A stretch of 64,000 bases of DNA from Megaleporinus macrocephalus (Eukaryota; Chordata; Actinopteri; Characiformes; Anostomidae): NCBI GenBank assembly GCA_021613375.1, contig CM038726.1:9990253-10054252 (forward strand), written 5' to 3'. The notes beneath the pieces are model-generated. The model was not told where the DNA came from and ran no database searches. It saw nothing but the letters and a program-made list of their open reading frames with translations. Shown here in pieces: positions 11,491 through 23,633 of the stretch. Within the stretch, counting starts at the first letter, position 1. Each line of letters opens with the position of its first letter. Made by a program: the position numbers and the translations under genes.

Positions 11491-12260
11491 CTACCATGAT
11501 TTGCTTGTGGACTGTTCAGACGTGAAGAGATTTGTGGATCTGTGATATACGACTTGTTTGTGCATTAATGACTCACTTCTTTCTTGGGGTGGGGAAAATC
11601 TTAGTTCTCCACTTATAAGGTAAAATGTTTGTCCTTGTTCTGTAACGTTATCACCATTTTTGAGGTTTATTCAGACAAATTCATGTCTGAATTTGGCTTC
11701 TTATTTATCAACTATGGGGTTTTAATTTTCTATTCCACCTTAAACAGAGCAGCAGTCATATTTCGGCACATGTGGAAGAACCTGAACGCAACTGCTGTAC
11801 AAAGACTTGCAGATTCGTAGATCTGTAATATATGATTTGTTTGGGAACTAATGACTCACTCGATTCATAAGCTGTTGACTCGCTTGTGGACTATAACGAT
11901 TCATTTGTTTAGTGGACTATGTGGATTATGAGGCGTCCAGAGAGTAAAGGTTTATCTGTGGATTATAATAATTGCTTTGTGCACTCCAACAACTTGCTTG
12001 CGAGCTGCACAGATTCATTTGTGCACTAAAGATTCACTGGTGCACTGTAATGATTCACTTAATGATTATAATGACTGTATACGGATTTCATTGAGGGCTA
12101 CACCAATTAACTTGTGGTCCACACAATGAGCTGTTTACGTACCGACGACTCACTTGAATTGAATTAGGAGTCGTTTGTTGATGACAGCGATTCCTTTGTG
12201 GGGCTGTGACAAATCATTTCTGCTTTAATGATTCATCTGCGGACCGCCAACGTTCACTTC
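11491..12260. repeat. decayed flank of the 40-bp array
   Basis: The words GATTCATTTGTG, GACTCACTTG and GTGGACTATAACGATTC recur irregularly here. They indicate old, diverged units of the 40-bp array beside its homogeneous core. The segment contains a 63-codon open frame with no support. Confidence 0.7.
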
Positions 12261-12916
12261 CAGCCTGGTCTTTTAATTGTGGAGCCTCAGGAGCAGCTCT
12301 TAAACGTCCGACCCGGCAGCGGAGATGAAGAAGACTTCATTTACAAGGTCGGGCGTCTCTCTCACGAGACCCTCAGTTAAGCTCAGTTAAGACTACCGCT
12401 CTTTAAATACAGTCCCGTCGTTCCTTAAGGATGACCTCAGCCTCTCACCATGGCGGCGTCTCCAGCGTGCTGTCCGATAACGATGACTTTTATTGCTAAA
12501 AATACGACACGCCTCCGCTCCTGGTACGAGGAGAGCGGAGTCTCTGCGCCTGACGATTACAGGAAGTCTCTGGCCTCGGAGCCAGACCACAACAACACAG
12601 CGCGCCTTTACAGGAGAGACTTTTATATTTGAAAACAGTCCAGGACTTTTATTTTGCTCTAGAAAATGAGTGCATGATTAAATGAATACTGATAGGATCT
12701 CCGTCTTTCCACACAGTGGAGAAATATAGAAAAACATATGATGAACTGACTAACATAATAACAACAATAATATTAATAATAACAACAACTACAGGTAACT
12801 AGAAAAGTGTATTTCCTGAAGGAAACACAAGATGGACAACAAATAGAGGAGTGCAGATCAGTGTGTCTGTGGATTACAGTTAAGAGATGCGTCCTGTAGT
12901 GAGTACATGCAGTTTA

Positions 12917-13476
12917 GACGCAACACCGCACTTCAACACCGAGCTCCAACATCGAGCTCCAACGTCGAGCCCCAACACCGTGCTTCAACATCGAGCCCCA
13001 AGATCGAGCGCCAAGATCGAGCTCCAACTTTGAGCTCCAACATTGATCGATATCCAACACTGAGCTCTAACACTGAGCCCCAACACCGAGCCCCAACATC
13101 GAGCTCTAACACTGGACTTTAACACAGAGCGCCAACAGCGAGCCTCAACACCGAGCGCCAACACCGAGCCCCAACATCGAGCTCTAACACCGCGCTTCAA
13201 CACCGAGCCCCAACACCAAGCTCCAACATCGAGCTCCAACGTCGAGCCCCAACACCGTGCTTCAACATCGAGCCCCAAGATCGAGCCCAAACATCGAGCT
13301 CCAACTTTGAGCTCCAACATTGATCGATATCCAACACCGAGCTCTAACACTGTGCTTCAACATCAAGCCCCAACATCGAGCTTCAACTTTGAGCTCCAAC
13401 ATTGATCGATATCCAACACTGAGCTCTAACATCGAGCCCCAACATCGAGCCCCAACATCGAGCTCCATCATGAGCT
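12917..13476. repeat. 13-bp minisatellite, about 43 copies
   Basis: Units such as CAACATCGAGCTC and CAACACCGAGCCC repeat every 13 bp. A longer motif CAACATTGATCGATATCC occurs three times (near 13038, 13315 and 13398) and marks a higher-order pattern. Confidence 0.93.
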
Positions 13477-14699
13477 CCACAGGCCCAGCAAGAACTCCTT
13501 CAAGTCTGAATTTGGCTTCTCATTCACGAGCGCCTTGTTTTTCAATTTCAACCTCATACATGTGCCATTGAAAACAATCTGAATGTAACTGCTGCACGAA
13601 GGTAGAACTGAAAATGTCTAATCAGAAACAAACGTCAGCTTTGTTCAGTTTCTCAAGCCATCGGTCCGATATGACAGTCCCATATAAACATTACCTCAAA
13701 TTATAATAGCAGCAATTACATTCTACAACCATACCAACCATACAAGGTCCTGAAAAAAAAAAAAAAAGCAAACACCACATTTAATTTAGATGAACACGAC
13801 AGACAAGAGCAACAAGAAAAGAAACATTAGGCCCTTGAGATTTCTAACAGGGATCTGAAGCTCAAACTATAATAGCAGCAAGTATTTCGTACTTCACACT
13901 TACTTCCACCAACCACCTCAACCTACTCAGTTACGTTCGTGTTAAAAACCTGTCTGCATGTCTGAAGCCTAATGACGACCTTCATGAGTCCAGAAACAAT
14001 AGGAGTCCTCATGCGATCCCACCCATAAGGACTGTTTAATGGGCTGCGGTCCTCTCGGGAGTCTGTCAGCAGCGTCTGACCCCAATCGGAATAGAGTGCT
14101 TTCGCGTGGGGAACCTATTCCTGTCACCGAGTTTCCTCCGGGAGTCCGTCCCCCAGCGATGACCTCACACGTGACCAAACCTTCCGGTGTTCCGGGTCAC
14201 GTGGCGCGGCATCGGATGACGAGGCGGGAACGTCCTCTGCCGCTTACGCTCCTGCTGTGTTTACTGCAGACGGCAAAGGAAAGAGAAAAACAGCCCGGCG
14301 GAGGGAGGAAAGCAGGCCGCCGGGAGGAGGAAAACAAAAACTAATTCAATTTACGGCAATAAAAGCCACTTGACCGGCATGGACTCCGTTCACCATGGCA
14401 ACCAAGACCTCGAAAACACGGGCAGTCGAGGAGGACGGCGCGTCGTGAGTCGGGGGAGGGAGGGAGAGAGAGAGAGAGAGTGCGTTTCTGGAATACCCTC
14501 TTGCTGATGTACTGAGCGGGTCAGGGTATTTGTGAGGGGGCCGTATGTGTATCTGGTGGGATTGGCACGGTAGCGCAGTAACGGCTGGTTGGGTTTGCGT
14601 GTGGATGTGCTCGTTTCCAGGGATGCGCCAATACAGGACATGCGGGGAAGATGCTTTTCATGTACATGCAGACGTACGCCAGTCGCAATAGGTAAAAAC

Positions 14700-15094
14700 T
14701 AGTGTTGCACCGATACCGATACTGGCACTTACACACAGTATCGGTATCAGCAATAGAGAGCGTAATAGAGATACCATGAAACTTATTGACTTAATGGTTG
14801 CAGGTGTTTCTGCCTTGTGGCAATTTTATTTTTTTCATAGCTCTGAAACTTTTTAATATGCACTTATTCAACCAGTAAATGGTTCTTTCAAGGTAATTAT
14901 ATCTTATTCAGGATAAGACATAAAAAATACAACATATAAAAAGTGGAACACTATAAATATCAGGATTTATAGCCATATATCCAGCATTTAAGTCAGAGTT
15001 GGTATCGGTGTCAGTACTCAGTATCGGCAGATACCTGAAAAGCTGGTATAGGTATCGGTATCAGTCAGGAAAAAGAGGTATCGGTGCATCCCTA
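14700..15094 (+). mobile_element. intact hAT-type miniature element (GCACCGATA family)
   Basis: The 395-bp element begins TAGTGTTGCACCGATA and ends TATCGGTGCATCCCTA, which are inverted repeats with two or three mismatches. It is flanked on both sides by GTAAAAAC (14692-14699 and 15095-15102), a perfect 8-bp target-site duplication diagnostic of hAT insertion. The interior has no transposase, so it is non-autonomous. Confidence 0.93.
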
Positions 15095-15989
15095 GTAAAA
15101 ACATTCTCTACTTACTTTACAGAGACGGGACAGTTCTATTCCTATACACACATCTACCGCACTGAGAGAGATAAACTATACACATCATCACAGTCTACAG
15201 AACAACCAGCACCTCAAAACAGGAACCTCACACCAGAGACCAAAACCTCTCTGCTTTCAATGCAAGTCAATGGAACCAGACGTTCTTCCAAAGTATGTAA
15301 ACAGCAGCTGTCGTGTTCATATGATGCAGAACAATGAAAATGAGATGCATGTCTTTTATTGGACAACAACAACAAAAAATACATACACTTACTGTTTTAT
15401 TGTTTGTAAGTAAAACTAATAATCTGTAGTAAACACAGCAGCACATCTGAATGCAGGTATTTGATTATATATATATGTGTGTATTTATATATAGCGTTCA
15501 ATGCTTTCAGTATAGTATATAGTCCAATAACTAGCTCCTGTGTATAAAGCTCACTGCACTGTGTGTCCAGTGTGTTGTGTCCTTAAGTGACTAAATCAGT
15601 ATTCTTAATAGGCTTACAGCTCGGGAAACTTTCCATTAAAATTTTGGGAACTTTTTATGAGATTTTATTGGAATTAATAGGAAATACTGGATCATTTAAA
15701 GGAACTGTATCATACACTATCACCAAAGTACCGTTTGTACATTTGTAGCAATGTACCGACATTGACACATTTAATTAGTTGCAGTCACAACTTAATAAAT
15801 GCTTAATTGTTTCACTGAACAATCAGAAGTTCAATCAAAAACCAATCAAAGGAACGCAACTTCTGTGCCTGGGATTGAGGAGCAGCTTTTGCTATTTGCT
15901 AACTGTTTTGGTAAAGTGTGGGCGATCAAAACAGAGCCCAAATTATTCAAGCTCACGTTTTACGTTCAGACAAAAGTACGACTTTATAT

Positions 15990-16092
15990 TTCTGTTTTTT
16001 TTTCTTACAGGTATCGTTTTGGTAGTGAGAATCGTGATACTACACTTGGTATCAGTATCAGTCATAAATCTGGTATTGTAACACCCCTACTG
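15990..16092 (+). mobile_element. hAT-like element fragment, right end
   Basis: The words AGGTATCGTTTTGGTA, GATACTACACTTGGTATC and the tip GGTATTGTAACACCCCTA match 58140-58230. Only the right terminus is recognisable. Confidence 0.65.
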
Positions 16093-16506
16093 ACTATATA
16101 CTGTCTCCAGTGTTGTAGCTGTAAGTAACTGTAATTATATAATATATTATATATAAATATATATAGTAACCACCTCCAAAATAGTACCTGTACAGGAGAG
16201 GCCAAGAACGTCCTATACCTTCAGTGTAAGTTGAGGTAAAGAGATTTTATCCCAAGTGATTTTTGACTATTAATTTATATATCTTTTACGATTAACCTGT
16301 CTATACAAACGTTACTACATAGTTTCTATATATGTCTCTCCTGTATATATCTTATGTATAGTTTTTGTTCATTATTTCTTTTATATATTTTAGTTACGAC
16401 AATTACTATATGCGTATATATTCTAGCTAATTTTACTTTGTTATTGTCTATGTATTATGTTTGCACTGTTTTTACTACATATATAAACTGTATATAAATA
16501 CATATA

Positions 16507-16865
16507 CACTACTGCTCAAAGGTTTAGGATGACTTTAGAATTTCATTTCATGCAATTTTCATGCAATTCACAAACAATTTTGTCCATTTTAAGTGTATCA
16601 GATGATTTTTAAAAAATATATTCTATATATAAGAATATATATAAAGAATATATAGTCCTATCAGCAATTCTCAGTCCTCTGTCTATAAAAGGGAGAACAA
16701 CATTCTAGGTTAGTTTAGTATCTGAAGCATCAGCAGTTGATGGCTTGCTGACCGACTCAAAATGACCAGAAAGAAACAACTTTCTTTAGAGACCCGTCAG
16801 TCCATTGTTGTGTTAAGGAAGGAAGATACTCCATTGAAAACAAGCATTAAAACATTAAAACAAGA
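16507..16865 (+). mobile_element. Tc1-like miniature element, internally deleted copy
   Basis: It starts CACTACTGCTCAAAGGTTTA, the diverged left terminal repeat of the element at 60494, and follows that element with an internal deletion. It includes an ATG at 16762 opening MTRKKQLSLETRQSIVV. The right tip is lost near 16865. Confidence 0.85.
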
Positions 16866-17808
16866 GCAGTGAAACAGAAGTCTAACCGTGTCTGGTTGTA
16901 TCTAGGAGATCATTTAACTGATCTGAGGACGTATGAGTAATTCCTGAGCAAATACTGAATGAATTAAGTTTAAGAACTCTGTAGAAATGTTTATCAAGTG
17001 TGTTTATTAAACCGCTCACCACTGCAAGGTCAGTGTGTACAAACTCTAGTGGACTGAGACCCCCCACACCCCCAACTGAGGCCATTCTAAAAACTATGGC
17101 CATTATCTTCACTCTGGCTCTATAAGACTGCGGTGCTTGGACCCTGATGACGCCACTTCTCAGCAGTAAGTCCACAGAAATCAGTGCTTCCAGGTGAAAG
17201 CTGATTATCTTTTCCGCTAGCAACGGCGATTTACACGCATTAACCTTTGGTTAAATGTCAAAGTGAAGAGTTTAGATGGAACTAGACGGTGGGACGCATT
17301 ATAGGTGCTGTCAAGACAATCTGCTGGACTATTATCAGCGTTATCAGTTTAGCTGATGTATTATTACCGGCCCACAACAGTCCCCGAGCACGGCGCTTAC
17401 CATTCAGCTGCTGATTTGTGCATTTTAATGTGGCATCTGGGTGCAAAGCTTTTTCTTTTTTTTTTTATTCCTGGAGTCTGAGCGAAGCTTTTCCCTGATC
17501 TACATGACAGATCTATTCTCTCTGGCACATTCCACCTGGAACTCGCACCTGTTCTGCCACACCTGCCAGTCCTGCTTTGATTTCCTACAATATGACTTCA
17601 TTCAACATCAATTATGACAAAATTGGGACTCGAAGGACTACATGACCTAAATATGCTAATGCCGCTCAGAAGTCTACGAGCTACTGAAACCAGTCAGCAC
17701 TTCAGAAAACAATCTAGCTAAGATACACACTAATAAACACACATATACACACATATATATATATACATATACACACATACATACATATACACACACACAC
17801 ACACACAC

Positions 17809-18341
17809 TAGGGTTGGGTATCGCCATTGCTTTCCCGGATCGATTTGATCCCCATTCACAAGGTCCCAATTCAATTTGATTTCCGATTCGATTTAATTCA
17901 ATATGGATTCATTTAGGGATATTTCAGTTACAATAATATGTTTTGTTTGAATATGAAAAGAGTTTTTCAGAGAACTAATGTGGTAAACGTACGAGGAACA
18001 CTCAACCTAACATTGCTAAAAACATTAGTGTTTATATGTTTATATTCACCGTATTTGGCCACACCCACTTTCAAGCGTGTGTTTTTTTCCGTCTTTGTGT
18101 TAGAACTTCAGCCCAGCTAACCAAAACGAATACAGTTAGATGGGAGGAGACCAGAGAAGAAATAAGAACTTTGAATGGGACAACACTGTCTCAGGATGAT
18201 ATGAAAAGGGTGGTCTGAGGTTACCTACGGCAACGTTTTAATTATTTTAAAGATCGTTCTCGGGTTTATACGAATTGATATTGGATTATTCAAATGAAGA
18301 TCGAATTGAACCGAAAAATGTATTTTTTAAACACACCCCTA
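17809..18341 (+). mobile_element. hAT-like element with TAGGG termini
   Basis: The left tip TAGGGTTGGGTATCG and right tip ACACACCCCTA bound 533 bp. The interior near each end carries the same motif in opposite orientation (CGATTTGATCC on the left, GATCGAATTGAACC on the right). It sits between CA and TA microsatellites, so no target duplication can be recognised. Confidence 0.7.
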
Positions 18342-18358
18342 ATATATATACACAAACA

Positions 18359-18360
<2 letters not shown>

Positions 18361-18403
<43 letters not shown>
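18361..18403. repeat. (TA)n microsatellite
   Basis: About 21 TA dinucleotides directly downstream of the hAT-like element. Confidence 0.95.
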
Positions 18404-18406
<3 letters not shown>

Positions 18407-18991
18407 TAATTAGAAACCGGGGCTGCCAACGCCAGAGGTCTACAACACAAATGTAGCCAACTGATTCCCTATCCAAACCCTCCAGTGAACCTACTTGTGA
18501 TCTATGTTGAAGAGAGTAGAATAGTGGAAACTCTGTATAGAGGACTATTTTAATTTACAACCTCCTGTATGTACCTCCTCACCGAGAGTGGATTACACAT
18601 AACCACGTTTATTCTTTCTGTACAAGTTCATTCTGTATAATAAGCTTCTGTGAAGTAGCGGTTAGAGGCATTAACACACTGTGACGAGTCTGGACGCCCG
18701 AGTGTCTATAGTACACACTGTGAAAAACTTGTGACACACACACATATATATATATATATCAACTGTTGTAGCTTTAACAGGCTGACACTTCAACTTCGTT
18801 ATCGCTGCTGCACAGCGAACACAGGAAGCTGGGAATAGTGGTGGAGAAAAACCAAATGAAATCCAACCTGTCTGTTCTGATTAAGGTTGCCTGGCTTCAA
18901 ACCGGGCAATTCAGGGTAGACCTACATTAAATAAGGGCCAAACTGAAACAAATACGATTTTTTCCCTATATATACACTATATATATATTAG

Positions 18992-19390
18992 AGATGGAAG
19001 AATTGATCGGCTATGTATCGGTATCGGGGCGTGTCTCGTGGGAGAACCAAGACAAAGACATTTAACACTACTAATCTAATACAGCACTTCAGTACACCAC
19101 GCAGCTGAATACAGTGAGTATCAGCAAACAGCAGAGCTAGCACGCACAGCTAACACAAAACAAACAACCCAGAACCCCATGCAGACCAGATCTGACCGGT
19201 ACGAACAGTACAGCAGCAGAAACAGCCAGAGAGCTAAAGAACCACAGCCAGAGGGATTGAGTTTATAGTTCTAGATAACCTCGTTTCAACCATGTTTCAT
19301 GACTTGCTTGCGCTAATAACTACATGTAGCCCTGCCGTGGCATATAGCCCCGCCCTCTATCAGTATCGGCTATCGACCGATTGCTCTGAA
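18992..19390 (+). mobile_element. hAT relic with BED zinc-finger remnant, copy 1
   Basis: It begins TAGAGATGGAAGAATTGATC and resembles 56381-57397. Positions 19031-19090 read VSRGRTKTKTFNTTNLIQH, which matches the C-terminal half of the BED-type zinc finger found at the N-terminus of many hAT transposases. The right end has decayed around CTATCGACCGATTGC. It is not functional. Confidence 0.75.
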
Positions 19391-19429
19391 AAAGATGAGG
19401 GGGCCTTTATTTTACGTTGAAAGCCAAAT

Positions 19430-19835
19430 CAAAAGAAGACCAGAATTGTCTCAGATTTGTAATATCTCTAGTGGTTCAAACATCATCACTACACAGAACG
19501 CTGCAACAACAACCACATTAAACAAGGTGTTCAGTGCGCTGTCCCTGGTGCTGAACTGCACCTTCTGGTCTGTGTTCAGCACCAGGGACAGCACCCTGGA
19601 CATGTTCAATGTGGTTCGTGTTGATGATGTTTGAACCACAAGAGACGTTGCAAATCTGAGTGCACCAATCGATTTCTGAGACAACTCGGGTCTTCTTTGA
19701 TCCAATATGGCGGCTTTTAAGATGCATAGCCTAGGAGATAGACCCCCCTCACCCATTACGGGCTGGGGTATTCAGATACATCCTTTTCCCTTTAACTTCT
19801 GAAACAAAAGTGTGTGCTGAGACTTTTGACTTTAT
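19430..19835 (-). mobile_element. fold-back miniature element, copy 2
   Basis: The centre (19538-19556 against 19574-19592) is a perfect 19-bp inverted repeat with a 17-bp loop. The pairing continues imperfectly outward: GTGGTTCAAACATCATCA on the left against TGATGATGTTTGAACCAC on the right, and AAGAAGACC against GGTCTTCTT. The right end matches the terminal repeat of 5793-6176 (GAGACTTTTGACT). Confidence 0.85.
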
Positions 19836-20579
19836 ATGATTTTTTTTTTCAAATAAGACTTGGGGACTATCAATATAATGATCCTGATAGTAGTTAAAGA
19901 TATAAAACATGTTCCTGTATGATAGTCACTTTTGGCTACGGTCAAGTATAAGAGTGCCGAATCTAATTCAATGGTCAAATCTGTTGTTTGGTTATTGAAT
20001 GTGAATCATATCTGAACAGCTCCTGCTGCTTAACTGGATTCTGAAATGCAGATTATTATGTAAAACTGACTCTTGGACGATTAAAATGGGAATCAATGGG
20101 AGTCCAAATGTCTGAAATCAAAGAGTTCAAGAGCTTATTTGTTTACGCTTTACAGTTTGATGTCATCAGAGCTTAATCCTTATTGGTTAGAAGCTCTGCG
20201 GACACCTATCACGTTTGACTCTTTTCATTGTAAAATATCTATCTCCTCTAAAACTCTTTAAAGACCCTATATTTACACTAATACCATCATATCTAGTAGC
20301 ATGCAGTATTTAACATATTTCTTTTTTCATAATCAGCATTTCAGATCATGAAAAGACTCCAGTGCCACAGATTTACACTCTGTTCTTCTAAAGCGTTCTG
20401 AACTGCTCTTATGATCTATTTCGATACTATTTCATTTGGATCTATTTCTTTCTACTTCTTTTCCTTCTATCGTGTCTTCTTCAATAGCTCTTTTCTAACC
20501 TCCTCCCCCAACAGCGCCCGGCTACTCTCGCCGACCACCAAGGCCAGGCGCAGCTTTATTCCAAGCATGCCTATCATGT

Positions 20580-20820
20580 GTAGCGTTTAAACCTCTGACC
20601 ACTAGATGGCAGTGTTGTAATCCATTTTCAGCTCCACTCCAACATTAACAAGCAGCACAAGGGCGCAATGCTATTGTAAGGATTGGCAAACCTGTTCATA
20701 CAGTGGTGTGTTTTAATAGTCGGGTTATAAAAAAAAAAATCAAAATATCACTTCACTTCATATATCGCAATATATTGAATCGTGACCGCTGTATCAGGAT
20801 ATGTATTGTATCGGTGGTCC
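20580..20820 (+). mobile_element. hAT-type miniature element carrying a CTCF-like motif, copy A (tips lost)
   Basis: It shares GTTTAAACCTCTGACC, CAGCTCCACTCCAACATTAA, GCAGCACAAGGG and AATATATTGAATCGTGACCG with the intact copy at 63269-63584 and the reverse copy at 39977-40352. Both terminal repeats are missing. It ends about 190 bp from the coding exon at 21012. Confidence 0.85.
20599..20613 (+). promoter_or_regulatory. candidate CTCF core site inside copy A
   Basis: CCACTAGATGGCAGT fits the CTCF core consensus CCASYAGRKGGCRSY at every position. This is a motif match only; occupancy is unknown. Confidence 0.45.
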
Positions 20821-21011
20821 AGATCAGAATTCAGATTTCAGTGTGAACGTAGCTTCACGCATACGGATCAGAAACAGAAAGACCGAAAGTCTGGATCTGA
20901 GCGAAAAAGCTGAAAAGTTCAGCAATAAAAGCAATAAAAACATGAACCAACGACATACTGAGCCTCCAGCAGGCACCTAGCCGAACCCCCGCCCCCCTCT
21001 AGCCGACTTAC

Positions 21012-21807
21012 CCAGCTCTCCGGCGGCGTTCCTCCCTCCCACGGCGTACAGGTACCCTTTGAGCGCGCTCAGGTGAAAGAACGTTCTCTTCTCGTTCAGG
21101 CACGCCACCTGCATCCACTTGTTGTAGCGCGGGTCGTAGCGGAACACCGTGTCCACGGCCGTTTTGCCCTTGGTGTCGTAGTTGCTCTGGCCGCCCACCA
21201 CGTACAGGAAGTTGCCGATGACCGCGATGCCGTGCTGGTAGCGGGGAGCGTCCATGGGCGCCAGCGCCTTCCACTCGTGCGCCTTCTCGTCGAAAAGCCG
21301 CAACTCCTTGCTGACGACCAGCTGCTGCCTGAGGACGCCCCCGAGCGTCACCAGGTGGGAGCTGTCCGAGCGGATGGCCGTCCTTTCCGACTGCATGACC
21401 GGCTGCATGTACGGCATCATCTGGTAGTTGCTGGCCTCCAGCAGCAGGTTGACGCAGGTGTTGTCCGTGCGCATGAAGTCCACCGTCTGCACGTGGTTGA
21501 TGAGGTCCGTGGGGCTCATGAGCGGGAAGCGGATGTTGCGCATGAGCTTGGCGGCGTAGTCCATGCGCCCGTCCTCGTAGCGCAGCCAGCGGCAGGCGGC
21601 CTTGAACAGGTCCAGCTCGCTGCAGTGCTTCAGGCTGTTGGAGGACAGGACGAAGGCCAGGCGCTCGAAGGGCAGCTTGACGAACTCGCCCGTGCCCAGC
21701 AGCGAAGGGAAGTTCTTCAGGATGAAGTTGTTCACGTATTTGTCCACCTCCGTCAGGTTGTAGGCGTTGGCGATGCGGCCCACCTCCACGCAGTTCTCCA
21801 GAGACAC
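21012..21807 (-). CDS. klhl13: klhl13 coding exon 5: BACK domain and Kelch repeats 1-3
   Basis: The exon follows the acceptor CTCCTCACAG and ends before GTAAGT. It encodes residues 158-422 plus one base of a split codon. [18 protein letters not shown] opens the BACK domain, which positions the substrate-binding propeller relative to CUL3. [34 protein letters not shown] and [17 protein letters not shown] are family-invariant stretches. Kelch Gly-Gly pairs lie at 313-314, 362-363 and 414-415. At 796 bp this is the largest exon. It is strongly GC-rich and CpG-rich, unlike the surrounding intron. No disruption is seen. Confidence 0.98.
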
Positions 21808-23222
21808 CTGTGAGGAGACGAGCGGGAGCAAAGGTCAACCAAGAGAAAGCTCATTCCCGTGTTTAGTGGTGAAGCATCAACATTGGCTCGTTCTGAAGAC
21901 ACCAGATCTCAAAATCAAACGTCTCTTCGATTCAGAGCTTAAGAGTCAGACGTTAAATCTCAGATTTCTTCCAGAATTTTTTTCCCATAGAGAATGAATA
22001 GGATGGAAACGTGGATGCCCATCTACTGAACGTCTGCTCGACCTATACACACCGTTTCACATACACTGACTCAGGGCAGACCCCCGACCACGACAGCAGA
22101 ATTGGTTTGGCCTGCACTCGTTTGTTTGTTATATTTTTCCCTCCCCCTCTTTTTTCCCCCCATAGAGTTCCATTCATTTTCAGTCACACCCAAACATTGA
22201 GGTTTCATTTAACCTCCAGCCTCCAAACTGCCTATACTCACTCAGAGAAGAACCCCAACCTCTAATCCAGACATACAGCCCAGCACTCGTCTATTTGTCA
22301 TTTCTTCATCCCTTGTTCCTCCTATAGGATCCCATTCATTTTCAGCCAAACCCAAACATCAACGCCACCAACCTGTGCCCACTCAAGACACACTGACCCA
22401 CTTGCCGTTTATGCCCAATCTGATTTACTTAAACATATGAATTCCCTTTTAAATTATTTTTTTTACATTTATTCGTCTTTAAGCATTTTAAGTGTATACA
22501 AACTAAACAAACTCAAGTTTAGAGATTAAACAAGATCTTTGATGATGTTCTCTAAAGCTTGACCTAATCCAGCAACAACCGCCCCACTTTAAGTCACTAA
22601 CGAGTCATATCTCCTAGCGACAGTCGTAAGCTGGAGCTTTAGTGAACCAGCCTTGTGACCAGAGGGTTGTCAGTTCGACTCCCTGCCTTGACAGGACATG
22701 ACCCAGGTGCCCGTTGAGCAAAGCACCTACCCCCCCAACCGCTCCCTGCACACTGTGGATTGGGACGCCCAAGCGAGTACAAGGAAGCTGTGATTCAGTG
22801 AAGAGTTGCTGGTCGTTCTGGAAGGGCTGTGACTTTCGCGCCTGTTTAATTACTTCTGTATCAGAGTCGACACCAGTATTTACACAAAGGCTTTCCAAGC
22901 CGGTCCTCGCGGACCCCCAAACAGGTCCATATTTTTTTTACTCTGTTCCAGCTCCAAGCACACCTACGCCAGGCAATCAGGGGCTGCGGCGGGCTGATTA
23001 CCTGCTCAGGTGCCTCTGGAGCCGGCCCAAACGCCAGTGCCTGGTGGTCCCCGACGGACGGGATTAAAAACTGGTGCGGCGATTAACTGGGCGACTCCAA
23101 CCGCTGCACGGCGGGGACAGGAGCCCGAATTAGAACGCGTGTACCCTTCGTATGTTTACTGAAGAACGGCAGCGTGCGAGAGATGCTAATCAGTGTGTGT
23201 GTGTGTGATGGTAATCTCCTAC
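21808..23222 (-). other. klhl13 intron (1.4 kb)
   Basis: The intron runs between the donor GTAGGA beside 23223 and the acceptor beside 21807. It holds one SINE copy (22620-22800) and a short GT run near 23194. The rest is unique with no other feature. Confidence 0.9.
22620..22800 (+). mobile_element. tRNA-derived SINE, plus orientation
   Basis: A B-box-like AGTTCGACTCC at 22672 is followed by GACAGGACATGACCCAGGTG, GAGCAAAGCACCTA and CCGCTCCCTG. These are the reverse complement of phrases in the minus-strand SINE copies at 29856, 32863, 33145 and 41690. Confidence 0.75.
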
Positions 23223-23419
23223 CCCGGAGATGAGGAACACTTTGCAGAAGTCGAGCACGGGAAGGATCTGCAGAAAGCTGGCCGCTTCCAGCGTGTCCTG
23301 CAGGTTCTCCATGTTGAGCGAGAGCTTGGCCGTGTAGATAAAGTCTATAATCTTCTTCAGGCCGATCCGGTTCACCCCGTGCAGCTTTATACACATGAGA
23401 TCCTGCTCCTTCATCCCAC
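23223..23419 (-). CDS. klhl13: klhl13 coding exon 4: second half of BTB domain
   Basis: The exon follows the acceptor TTTCTCTCCAG and ends before GTAGGA. Two bases complete split glycine 92, and residues 93-157 follow: [19 protein letters not shown], then [20 protein letters not shown] and [19 protein letters not shown]. This is the BTB dimerisation and CUL3-contact region. The donor is non-consensus at positions +4 to +6 (GTAGGA) but is fixed by the reading frame and by the phase-0 start of the next exon. Confidence 0.97.
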
Positions 23420-23633
23420 CTGGAGAGAAACGCAGAGAGAAATGAGGGCCAGATATATAAGAGGAAGGCATCACAGCTGAGGAATGGAGGGAATTGGAGA
23501 GTTAGGACAGGAAAGAAAGAACGAGTAAACAGAAAAGCAAGCCTGGCTACAGGGGACTGACATGGTTATGTGAGCATATGAACATCTGAACTTATAATAA
23601 TGGGTGTTTACTAAAAGAACGGGGACAGACAGT

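Larger units (their letters stand above)
9338..21011 (-). other. klhl13 intron (11.7 kb), repeat-filled
   Basis: The intron runs between the donor GTAAGT beside 21012 and the acceptor beside 9337. Besides the listed repeats it contains unique sequence with no visible gene: 9403-9835; 12260-12916, which includes a GC-richer patch near 12420-12620; 13477-14690, with a GC-rich patch 14030-14340; 15110-16500; 16870-17800; 18404-18990; and 19840-20580, AT-rich. An AAGTCAATGG-family fragment lies at 15245-15285. Confidence 0.9.

Noticed and set aside
19395..19756. Short frames with LVLNCTFWSVFSTRDSTLD on both strands
   Set aside because: They are the two arms of the fold-back element translated in opposite directions.
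21073..21813. 246-codon plus-strand frame and 276-codon alternative minus frame over exon 5
   Set aside because: Shadows of the GC-rich klhl13 exon. The frame matching KLHL13 over the whole length is the real one.
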